Shown here piece after piece: positions 57,003 through 64,000 of a stretch of 64,000 bases of DNA. The translations under genes were made by a program, and so were the position numbers. The stretch lies in contig NZ_JANTPT010000002.1 of assembly GCF_024753565.1 (NCBI RefSeq), forward strand, positions 214,210 to 278,209, in the 5' to 3' direction. Numbering within the stretch: the first letter of the stretch is position 1; each line of letters begins with the position of its first letter. Below the pieces are notes generated by a model that was given only the letters and a program-made list of their open reading frames with translations, searched no databases and was not told the DNA's origin. The DNA comes from Mechercharimyces sp. CAU 1602 (lineage in GTDB: Bacteria > Bacillota > Bacilli > Thermoactinomycetales > JANTPT01).

Positions 57003-58145
57003 TTAATCTTTTAAGAGGTAACGGGCAATCACTAAGCGCTGAATCTCGTTCGTTCCTTCGTAGATCTGCGTAATCTTAGCATCCCGCATCATCCGCTCAA
57101 CTGGATAGTCACGCGTATAGCCATAACCACCAAATACTTGTACCGCTTCCGTCGTCACTTCCATAGCAATGTCTCCTGCATACAGCTTTGCCATCGCTGA
57201 CTCTTTTCCATACGGCAGCCCTTCGCTCTCCAACCATGCTGCCTGATACGTAAGCAGACGTGCAGCTTCTACTTTGGTCGCCATATCAGCCAGCTTAAAC
57301 TGAATTCCTTGCAGTTGCCCGATCGGCTTGCCAAACTGCTTCCGTTCTTTCGCATACGCTGTCGCTTGATCCAACGCTCCTTGTGCAATTCCTACTGCTT
57401 GTGCCGCGATGCCATTACGTCCTCCATCAAGAGTGCTCATCGCAATTTTAAAGCCTTCGCCCTCTTCTCCCAAGCGATTGGCTGCTGGAATCCGACAATC
57501 TTCAAAGATAATTTCCAATGTCGGAGAAGAACGAATCCCCAACTTTTTCTCTTTTTTGCCCATTGAAAATCCAGGGGTGCCCTCTTCCACGATAAAAGCC
57601 GTAATACCTTTATGCTTTTTATCAGCATCCGTCACTGCAAACACGATATATACTTGCGCTTCTCCCCCATTGGTGATAAAAATTTTGTTGCCGTTTAAGA
57701 TATAATCATCACCATCACGCACTGCCGTTGTTTTCATCCCCGCAGAATCAGAACCAGATCCTGGTTCCGTTAAACCATATGCACCCATTTTCGTTCCTTC
57801 TGCAAGTGGGCGCAAAAATTTCTGTTTCTGCTCTTCGTTGCCGTATTTATAGAGCGGCCAACTAGCGAGCGAGATATGAGCGGATAATGTTACCCCGATG
57901 GAAGCACAGACGCGCGATAACTCTTCCACCGCAATCACATAACTAAGAAAATCAGAGCCTACACCACCCACATCTTCCGACCAAGGGATGCCGGTAATAC
58001 CGAGTGGACCCATCTTTTCAAAGATAGAGCGATCAAAGATCTCTTTTTCATCCCTTTCCGCCGCTGTCGGAGCCACTTCTTTTTCTGCAAAGTCGCGCAC
58101 CATTTTGCGCATCATCTTATGTTCTTCAGATAATTGAAAGTTCAT
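57003..58145 (-). CDS. Acyl-CoA dehydrogenase (short-chain, MmgC-like)
   Basis: 380-residue FAD enzyme introducing an alpha-beta double bond into acyl-Co[12 protein letters not shown] (FAD contact) and [16 protein letters not shown] at the end with the catalytic-base Glu region (QIYEGTNE) are present. It is paralogous to the neighbouring gene and separated from it by 16 bp. Likely substrates are short or branched acyl-CoAs, given icmF nearby. Confidence 0.94.
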   Translation of the reverse strand: MNFQLSEEHKMMRKMVRDFAEKEVAPTAAERDEKEIFDRSIFEKMGPLGITGIPWSEDVGGVGSDFLSYVIAVEELSRVCASIGVTLSAHISLASWPLYKYGNEEQKQKFLRPLAEGTKMGAYGLTEPGSGSDSAGMKTTAVRDGDDYILNGNKIFITNGGEAQVYIVFAVTDADKKHKGITAFIVEEGTPGFSMGKKEKKLGIRSSPTLEIIFEDCRIPAANRLGEEGEGFKIAMSTLDGGRNGIAAQAVGIAQGALDQATAYAKERKQFGKPIGQLQGIQFKLADMATKVEAARLLTYQAAWLESEGLPYGKESAMAKLYAGDIAMEVTTEAVQVFGGYGYTRDYPVERMMRDAKITQIYEGTNEIQRLVIARYLLKD

Positions 58146-58161
58146 CTCTTCTAAACTCCTT

Positions 58162-59304
58162 CTATGATTTTAACTGTTGCGTTCCAATAACCAGTCGTTG
58201 GACTTCATTGGTACCTTCATAAATTTGCGTCACTTTGGCATCGCGGAAAAGACGCTCCACTGGGTATTCGCGCGTATAACCATAACCGCCAAAAATTTGG
58301 ATCGCCTCCGTCGTCACTGCCATCGCTGTATCCGAGGCAAGCATCTTGGCCATCGACGACTCTTGTTTACATGCGTCTCCTCGCCCACGAAGATCAGCCG
58401 CCCGGTATACAATCAACTTTGCTGCTTCAATCCTCGTCGCCATATCGGCTAATTTAAATTGGATTGCTTGAATATGGCCAATCGGCTTACCAAACTGTAC
58501 ACGCGACTTTGCATACGCGGTTGCATGCTCCAAAGCACCTTGTGCAATTCCCAAAGCCTGTGCACCGATTCCAATTCTACCACCCGCTAAGTTGGAAAGA
58601 GCAATCTCATACCCTTGTCCTTCATCACCTAGGCGATTGGCCACAGGCACTTGTGCTTGTTCAAGAATAAGCTCACATGTATTGGAACCACCTAGGCCCA
58701 TTTTCTTTTCTTTTTTTCCTATTATTAATCCAGGCGTATCTTTCTCTACGATAAAGGCAGACAATCCCTTACTACCCTGTTCTGCATCTGTAACCGCAAA
58801 CACGATATACGTATCGGCAGCACCCGCATTCGTAATAAATACTTTGCTACCGTTGAGGAGGTAATGATCACCCGAGCGGATAGCAGTCGTGCGCAAGTGA
58901 CTCGCATCAGAACCTGCACCAGGTTCCGTTAACGCAAATGCCCCTAAGTACTCACCTCGCGCTAGCTTTGGAATATAATTTTTTTTCTGATCCTCAGTTC
59001 CATAGCGCAAGATGGGGTATGTTCCTACCGAAGTATGAACGGATAGGATTACTCCCACAGTAGCACTCACTTTGGAAATCTCTTCGATGGCAAGAATATA
59101 GGAGAAAAAGTCAGCTCCTGACCCACCCCATTCTTCCGAAATCGGGATTCCCATCAGACCAATATCCCCCATTTTCTTGATCACTTCATGTGGAAATTGA
59201 TCTTCTTCATCCATCTCCTGCAAATAAGGTGTGATTTCCGTACGAGCAAAATCACGAACCATCTTTTGCATCATACGCTGTTCTTCCGTCAACCTAAGCT
59301 CCAT
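58162..59304 (-). CDS. Acyl-CoA dehydrogenase, second copy
   Basis: 380 residues, the same length as the neighbour and about half identical by eye. [14 protein letters not shown] is the FAD-binding signature and [15 protein letters not shown] marks the catalytic Glu region. Two tandem dehydrogenases may split butyryl- and isobutyryl-CoA, but specificity is not readable. It overlaps no neighbour and lies in the same operon as hbd. Confidence 0.94.
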   Translation of the reverse strand: MELRLTEEQRMMQKMVRDFARTEITPYLQEMDEEDQFPHEVIKKMGDIGLMGIPISEEWGGSGADFFSYILAIEEISKVSATVGVILSVHTSVGTYPILRYGTEDQKKNYIPKLARGEYLGAFALTEPGAGSDASHLRTTAIRSGDHYLLNGSKVFITNAGAADTYIVFAVTDAEQGSKGLSAFIVEKDTPGLIIGKKEKKMGLGGSNTCELILEQAQVPVANRLGDEGQGYEIALSNLAGGRIGIGAQALGIAQGALEHATAYAKSRVQFGKPIGHIQAIQFKLADMATRIEAAKLIVYRAADLRGRGDACKQESSMAKMLASDTAMAVTTEAIQIFGGYGYTREYPVERLFRDAKVTQIYEGTNEVQRLVIGTQQLKS

Positions 59305-59334
59305 GATTCCTTATCCCTCCTCCACTAAACAGTC

Positions 59335-60189
59335 TTAATCGTAGACGTAAAACCCGCGCCCACTCTTCTTCCCTAACCAACCTGCTTTTACATACTTACG
59401 TAATAGAGGACAAGGGCGGTACTTGGAATCACCAAACCCTTCGTATAGAGTTTCCATAATATAGAGGCAAGTATCCAAGCCAATAAAATCAGCCAACGTG
59501 AGCGGACCCATCGGGTGATTCATACCCAACTTCATCACTTGATCGACAGCTTCCGGTGTCGCAACTCCCTCATATACAGTATAAATTGCTTCATTAATCA
59601 TTGGCATCAACACACGGTTCGATACAAATCCCGGAAAGTCATTTACCTCAACAGGCTCTTTCTGCATTTGCTTTGCCAGCATCTCTACCGTATGGTATAC
59701 CTCGTCAGTCGTTGCTAGTCCACGAATCACCTCAACCAGTTTCATTACCGGCACCGGGTTCATAAAATGCATTCCGATCACTCTCTCTGGCCGCTTGGTA
59801 CTAGCAGCAATCTCAGTAATCGGAAGTGAAGATGTATTACTTGCCAAAATCGTATGAGCAGGGCAGATGACATCCAAGTTGCGGAAGATCTCCGTTTTCA
59901 CTTCCATATTCTCCACAATCGCTTCAATTACAATATCTGCTTCCTGTGCTGCTTCGGTTAAATCAGGAGAAGATGTCAGTCGCTCTAAAGTTGCATCCCG
60001 CGCTTCTATATTCATCTTCCCTTTTTCCACCGCTCGCGTTAACCGCTTGTGAATCGCTTCCATCCCTTGTGCCAAAGCTTTCGCATTCATATCATGTAAG
60101 GTCACTTCGTATCCTGCTTGCGCTCCCACCTGGGCAATGCCACCACCCATCTGACCTGCGCCAATCACTGTTATTCGTCTGATGCTCAT
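59335..60189 (-). CDS. hbd: 3-hydroxybutyryl-CoA dehydrogenase
   Basis: NAD(P)-dependent oxidoreductase, 284 residues. Rossmann motif [11 protein letters not shown] at 9-19 and the signature [15 protein letters not shown]. It corresponds to MmgB of B. subtilis. It works between crotonyl-CoA/3-hydroxybutyryl-CoA and acetoacetyl-CoA; no crotonase gene is present in this cluster. Between thiolase and the dehydrogenases. Confidence 0.96.
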   Translation of the reverse strand: MSIRRITVIGAGQMGGGIAQVGAQAGYEVTLHDMNAKALAQGMEAIHKRLTRAVEKGKMNIEARDATLERLTSSPDLTEAAQEADIVIEAIVENMEVKTEIFRNLDVICPAHTILASNTSSLPITEIAASTKRPERVIGMHFMNPVPVMKLVEVIRGLATTDEVYHTVEMLAKQMQKEPVEVNDFPGFVSNRVLMPMINEAIYTVYEGVATPEAVDQVMKLGMNHPMGPLTLADFIGLDTCLYIMETLYEGFGDSKYRPCPLLRKYVKAGWLGKKSGRGFYVYD

Positions 60190-60222
60190 GCTTTCTCCTC
60201 CTTATTAAATTTATATGTATGA

Positions 60223-60250
60223 ACCCTCCTCTGTCGATACAGAGGAGGGT
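60223..60250 (-). terminator. Hairpin between thiolase and hbd
   Basis: Eleven-base perfect stem (60223-60233 with 60240-60250), six-base loop, just past the thiolase stop. It is followed by mixed A/T sequence. It may attenuate read-through from the thiolase into hbd. Confidence 0.5.
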
Positions 60251-60255
60251 AGCCA

Positions 60256-61437
60256 TTAACCGTCAACACGTACGAGTACAGCATCCCCTTGTGCTGCACC
60301 ACTACAAATAGCAGCAATACCAAGTCCGCCTCCACGACGTTGTAACTCATGAATCAAGGTGAGAATGATCCGTGTTCCACTAGCACCGATGGGATGCCCA
60401 AGTGCAACTGCACCACCATTTACATTCACTTTTTCTGCATCCCAACCTGCAATGCGTCCATTTGCGAGTGCGACTGCAGCAAAAGCTTCGTTCACCTCAA
60501 ACAAATCGATCTCTTCCATCTTCAGCTGATGTTGTTTTAACAACTTTTGTACAGCATGTGCTGGCGTAATAGGGAAGTAACGCGCTTCCATACCTACAGC
60601 AGCATGCCCCAGTATACGAGCGATCGGCTTCACTCCCAATTCTAACGCCTTTTCTGCCGAAGAGAGAACAAGAGCAGCTGCCCCATCGTTTACCCCTGGA
60701 GCATTACCCGCTGTGATCGAACCATCTTTCAAAAATACTGGCTTCAAGTTAGAGAGTTTGTCCAATGTCGTTCCTCGGCGGGGCGATTCATCGGTATCAA
60801 TAACCACTTCCCCTTTGCGCGTCTTAATGGTAACGGGGACGATCTCTTCTGCTAACTTTCCTGCTTCAATCGCAGCCAGCGCTCGTTCGTGACTACGAAT
60901 TGCCCATTCGTCTTGTTCCTCTCGACTTACTTCGTATTCTGCTGCTACGTTGCTACCATGCACCACCATATGCACACCTTCAAATGCACAACGTAGCCCA
61001 TCATGAATCATTAAGTCGATAAGCTGTCCATCCCCCATGCGCTCACCCCAACGCGCCTGCGGTAAGATATAGGGGGCATTGCTCATGCTCTCCATCCCAC
61101 CTGCTACCATCACCTGAGATCCACCTGAGCGAATAATCTGATCAGATAACGTTACACTGCGCATACCTGACGCACACACTTTATTTATCGTTTCAGACTG
61201 CACATCCCATGGTAATCCACCATGGCGCGCAGCTTGACGAGACGGAACCTGCCCTGCTCCTCCTGCCAACACCATTCCCATAATCGCTTCCTCAACTGCT
61301 TCATTTGCTATGTTAGCACGTTTAACCGCTTCTGCAATCGCAATGCCACCCAGTTCTACTGCGGATTTATCTTTTAAGCCACCACCAAATTTACCAAACG
61401 GGGTTCGTGCCCCTCCCAAAACGACTGTTTCCTTCAT
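60256..61437 (-). CDS. mmgA: Acetyl-CoA C-acetyltransferase (thiolase)
   Basis: 393-residue thiolase cleaving acetoacetyl-CoA. The nucleophile Cys88 lies in [11 protein letters not shown], the His in GHPIGASG and the second Cys in [10 protein letters not shown]. First gene of the operon and MmgA-like. Its upstream region holds a near-cre site (61505-61518), in keeping with catabolite repression of the B. subtilis mmg operon. Confidence 0.95.
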   Translation of the reverse strand: MKETVVLGGARTPFGKFGGGLKDKSAVELGGIAIAEAVKRANIANEAVEEAIMGMVLAGGAGQVPSRQAARHGGLPWDVQSETINKVCASGMRSVTLSDQIIRSGGSQVMVAGGMESMSNAPYILPQARWGERMGDGQLIDLMIHDGLRCAFEGVHMVVHGSNVAAEYEVSREEQDEWAIRSHERALAAIEAGKLAEEIVPVTIKTRKGEVVIDTDESPRRGTTLDKLSNLKPVFLKDGSITAGNAPGVNDGAAALVLSSAEKALELGVKPIARILGHAAVGMEARYFPITPAHAVQKLLKQHQLKMEEIDLFEVNEAFAAVALANGRIAGWDAEKVNVNGGAVALGHPIGASGTRIILTLIHELQRRGGGLGIAAICSGAAQGDAVLVRVDG

Positions 61438-61504
61438 ATTGGCACCTCCAGTACTTTCATCTATCCAGTATGTTTGTGTAAACCAATTCTCTCGTCATCC
61501 ATCT

Positions 61505-61518
61505 TGTAAACGCCTTCA
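61505..61518. promoter_or_regulatory. cre-like site upstream of the thiolase operon
   Basis: TGTAAACGCCTTCA matches TGWAANCGNTNWCA at all but one defined position (C for T). It lies 68 bases before the thiolase start. Along with the perfect site near icmF it suggests joint CcpA control. Confidence 0.55.
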
Positions 61519-61683
61519 ACTCTAAAGATACCGTGAACTGCACATGATGGCAACCAGAACATTCAGAGAGTCGCTCGAAATAGGCACTCCTCAACCTTGT
61601 CAATGCACTAACAGAAGCTTCCTTGAGTCAAGCTCATGATTTTTCGCTCGGCCCCATTTAACCCCAAACCTAATCAATATCCC

Positions 61684-62913
61684 TTAATGCTCTAGTAACC
61701 CTACCTCTTCAAATTTATCAAGCTGGCGATACATAGGCGAAATCCAAACGATCACTCCCGCAAACGCAAGTGAGGTTCCTATGGTCGTAAAAAGCGCTGG
61801 AATACCAACCAATTCACCCATAACACCGCCCAATACTGCCCCTACGGGAAATCCTAATCGAGAGAGCAACATCCGCAGAGTAAATACGCGTCCCCGCAAA
61901 TGTGCCGGGACATATTGCTGATACAGAGTAGTATTTCTGATGACAAACTGTGCAGCCGTCAATCCCACACAGACTTCGATCATGAATGCAAGCGGGAAAA
62001 AGCGCACCCAACCCAAACAAGCCATTAACACCGCTTGCAATAGTAGTGAAACAATCATGGCATCACGCAAGCGCCCACTACCTTTCTGCAGTCCTAAAAT
62101 CAGTGCCCCTAACGCAAATCCCAGTGGAAAACCAACACTATAAATCCCTACCTCTACCGGACCTCCTCCCAAAAATTCCGTTACATACGGTACAATCATC
62201 GGTAAAAACGCACCCGCACAAAAGTTAACCCACATCATTAACAAGCCCATCCACAAAAAAGCGGGATACTGACAAAAAAACAATGTCCCTTCACGTACTT
62301 CTTTCACCCATGATGCCACTCCAGTAGAGGCTTCTTCCTTCTTTTCTACAGGAAGTCTTCCCAACACGAGGCCAGATAGAAACAAGAGTAGCACCAACAC
62401 CCACAGAAGAGAACTAGCTCCCACCTCCATGATTGCCCACCCAGCAACGACCGGACCAAACCACATTGTAAAATTGGTCACTCCCTCTAACAGAGAGTTC
62501 GCTTTTACTAATTGCTCTTTCGCTACCACCCTACTAACATATGACATGCTTGCTGGACGAAACAAGGGTTCCATCATGCCCGAAACGATTGCTGCCATAT
62601 ACAAGTGAATACTATGTAACTCCCCCATATAAAGCATGGTAGCAGGCACCAGAAATGCACCTGCCCGAATCCATTGACATGCGATCATCACTTTTCGTAA
62701 ATCCCAGCGATCTAAATAAGGACCTGAAAATATCTGAATGATGATGCCAGGGAGCATAAAGTAAAGCCACAAACTACCCATCGCTATCTTAGACCCTGTC
62801 AATTCATAGAGAAGCCAAGACTGAATAAAGGTACTAAAGGTTCCACCCAAACCGGATAATGCTTGCCCCGATAAAAGAAACACAAACAAACTACTCTTTA
62901 ACAAGGATTTCAT
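61684..62913 (-). CDS. MFS transporter
   Basis: About 409-residue, twelve-helix major facilitator protein of the drug/enterobactin-exporter-like group. The N-terminal GLGGTFSTFIQSWLLYELT and the loop GPYLDRWDLRKVMIACQ (motif A type) are characteristic. Substrate unknown. The start is unsure: an ATG at 62913 has GGGGAT ten bases upstream, and an in-frame TTG lies at 62931. Confidence 0.88.
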   Translation of the reverse strand: MKSLLKSSLFVFLLSGQALSGLGGTFSTFIQSWLLYELTGSKIAMGSLWLYFMLPGIIIQIFSGPYLDRWDLRKVMIACQWIRAGAFLVPATMLYMGELHSIHLYMAAIVSGMMEPLFRPASMSYVSRVVAKEQLVKANSLLEGVTNFTMWFGPVVAGWAIMEVGASSLLWVLVLLLFLSGLVLGRLPVEKKEEASTGVASWVKEVREGTLFFCQYPAFLWMGLLMMWVNFCAGAFLPMIVPYVTEFLGGGPVEVGIYSVGFPLGFALGALILGLQKGSGRLRDAMIVSLLLQAVLMACLGWVRFFPLAFMIEVCVGLTAAQFVIRNTTLYQQYVPAHLRGRVFTLRMLLSRLGFPVGAVLGGVMGELVGIPALFTTIGTSLAFAGVIVWISPMYRQLDKFEEVGLLEH

Positions 62914-62931
62914 GCTCGTATACATCCCCAA

Positions 62932-63330
62932 TCGTTCTTATCGTTCACCTTCACAGCATAGAAAAGCTGTTGTGATTGCAAACGACTTCTCACCATTCTC
63001 CTTCTTCATATACAGCTATATATCCTATGCATGTTCAGATACAGGGTCATCCGTACACAAGCTCCTGGTAGGCTGTTGTGCCGATGAAGTAAGGAAACGT
63101 TTGGTCGCCCAAAACACAGATCACAAATCAACTAGTTATAGAAATACAGGCACTGGAGCCAGCAAATATTATAAAGACCACAAAAGCTAGACAAAAGAAA
63201 ATGCACGAGAGCAAGCCGAGCAGTCCAAAAAGATTGTCGATCTATGGAGGTAAGGGAAACGACTTCTCTCACTACTGAACAGTATGAGGTTCAAAGGAGA
63301 ACAAAAAAAGCTTGAAAGTGTATGTAAAGT
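62932..63330. other. Spacer between MFS gene and IS element
   Basis: About 400 bp. A 92-codon plus-strand frame starts inside the MFS gene and has no motif or ribosome site, so it is left out. No RNA gene or terminator was recognised. Confidence 0.4.
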
Positions 63331-63376
63331 GTACCCTATAGAGTAGACACCAAAAAAAGTCTATCCTATGGGGTGC
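63331..63376 (+). repeat. Imperfect inverted repeat at the IS element left end
   Basis: GTACCCTATAGAGTAGAC (63331-63348) and the reverse complement of 63359-63376 agree at 14 of 18 positions, about a ten-base A-rich spacer. It lies 44 bases before the first transposase frame. It may represent the terminal repeat of the IS or two adjoining ends. Confidence 0.5.
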
Positions 63377-63419
63377 TTTTCTGTACAATAAAGAGAAAAC
63401 GAAGACTGGAGATTATCAA

Positions 63420-63839
63420 ATGAATAAGAAACTATTCTCTGAGAAGGAACAACGAATTTTACTAAAAAACCCCTATGTACAATCTATCAGTTTGAAGGCG
63501 ATTACCTATACGGAAGAATTTAAGCAACTCTTTATCGGGGAATATGGGAAAGGGAAATTACCTAGAGAAATCTTTACACAGTGTGGCTTCGATATCCATC
63601 TGGTCGGAATCCAAAGGGTAGAATCGTGCGCCAAGAGATGGCTTGGTGCTTATAAGAAAAAGGGGGTATTGGGCTTACAGGATGGGAGAAAAAATCATTC
63701 TGGAAGAGCACGTACGAGAAGTCTTTCTCTCGAAGAAAAATATGCGAGGTTAGAAGCTCAAAACACCTTATTAAAGGCAGAAAATGAATTGCTAAAAAAG
63801 ATGAAAATGATGGAAAGGAGGGCGAAACGAAGTCGTTAA
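63420..63839 (+). CDS. IS3-family transposase OrfA (helix-turn-helix)
   Basis: 139 residues. Helix-turn-helix region around residues 38-85 (GEYGKGKLPREIF, CAKRWLGAYKKKGVLGLQDG), followed by a C-terminal leucine-zipper helix with EEKYARLEAQNTLLKAENELL. The AAAAAAG run near its 3' end fits programmed -1 frameshifting into orfB. OrfA appears intact. Confidence 0.85.
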   Translation: MNKKLFSEKEQRILLKNPYVQSISLKAITYTEEFKQLFIGEYGKGKLPREIFTQCGFDIHLVGIQRVESCAKRWLGAYKKKGVLGLQDGRKNHSGRARTRSLSLEEKYARLEAQNTLLKAENELLKKMKMMERRAKRSR

Positions 63840-64000
63840 AATCGCTAGTTGAACAAAAGTATCTTCTGAGATTCTAACCTATCATGTTTCTGATCGCATC
63901 ACATTAGATATCGCAACGGTTACTCTGACAAAACTAAAAGAGAATAAAAAAGTGAAAATGGCAGAAGGGGCGTTTATTCATTCTGATCAAGGAGTTCATT
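63800..64000 (+). pseudogene. IS3-family OrfB remnant with internal deletion
   Basis: In the -1 frame relative to OrfA the start of OrfB reads ETKSLKSLVEQKYLL, then the frame breaks. From about 63869 another frame reads EILTYHVSDRITLDIATV and on to EGAFIHSDQGVH, the rve catalytic core with the second Asp. Only about 45 codons separate parts that are normally well over 150 apart, so several hundred bases (HTH_21 and the first Asp) are missing. The rest lies beyond the window. Confidence 0.8.

Larger units (their letters stand above)
63331..64000 (+). mobile_element. IS3-family insertion sequence, internally deleted, cut by window edge
   Basis: OrfA-like helix-turn-helix frame, AAAAAAG slippery run at the end of orfA, and a -1-frame orfB that carries an HSDQGVH rve motif. 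The orfB lacks most of its N-terminal half, so the element cannot encode a working transposase. The right end is outside the window. Confidence 0.8.

Noticed and set aside
62912..63190. 92-codon plus-strand frame overlapping the MFS start
   Set aside because: Antisense of the MFS start region, no ribosome site or motif.

Overview
The window reads as chromosomal DNA of a Gram-positive, endospore-forming member of the Bacillales. Three things point there: spo0F, spoIIR and a YhcN-type spore lipoprotein are present; Shine-Dalgarno sites are strong; and the conserved minus-strand gene order is that of Bacillus (rpoE-pyrG-spo0F-fba-tal-murA-glpX-rho-rpmE-tdk-prfA-prmC-spoIIR-sua5-mntP-ywlE-rpiB-ywlG-glyA-upp-atp). 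The extra blocks and moderate base composition suggest a Thermoactinomycetaceae-like lineage rather than Bacillus itself; that is inference.

Layout. 0-2.2 kb: start of the ATP synthase operon (atpZ-I-B-E-F, cut by the window edge). 2.6-5.8 kb: arylamine N-acetyltransferase, upp, RtcB. 6.0-11.8 kb: accessory block with a GNAT protein, a five-gene SDP-like (sporulation-delaying-protein) toxin operon, AdaA and a flavin reductase. 11.9-17.3 kb: plus-strand envelope glycosylation module (GT39, polyprenyl-P GT2, GtrA, galU, galE). 17.4-26.4 kb: glyA back to prfA. 26.5-40.3 kb: CPBP protease, YhcN lipoprotein, tdk, rpmE, LysM/M23 endopeptidase, rho, glpX, murA, tal, fba, a zinc-site unknown, kce-kal, spo0F, pyrG, rpoE. 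40.5-52.3 kb: accessory block with a thioesterase, ung, lipL, a ThiXYZ-type transporter behind an attenuator, a PH-like membrane protein, an RRNPP-type regulator with an overlapping 40-residue signal peptide gene, DinB, VOC, MerR and cls. 52.5-61.5 kb: acyl-CoA catabolism (icmF, meaB, two acyl-CoA dehydrogenases, hbd, thiolase). 61.7-64 kb: an MFS transporter and an internally deleted IS3-family element.

How it works together. The core supplies energy, nucleotides, wall precursors, translation termination and sporulation initiation. The CoA cluster interconverts butyryl- and isobutyryl-CoA and oxidises short chains; cre boxes (one perfect, one near-perfect) suggest CcpA control. kce-kal would add crotonyl-CoA from beta-keto/amino acids.

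Most notable: (1) the SDP-like operon DCC-sdpA-sdpB-sdpC-DUF1648, with a single-cysteine toxin core and a candidate minimal immunity protein; (2) the RRNPP receptor overlapping an unannotated exported peptide gene; (3) a terminator-controlled leader without TPP aptamer ahead of the ThiXYZ-type genes; (4) a pyrG leader with every sequence hallmark of CTP-sensed reiterative-transcription attenuation.
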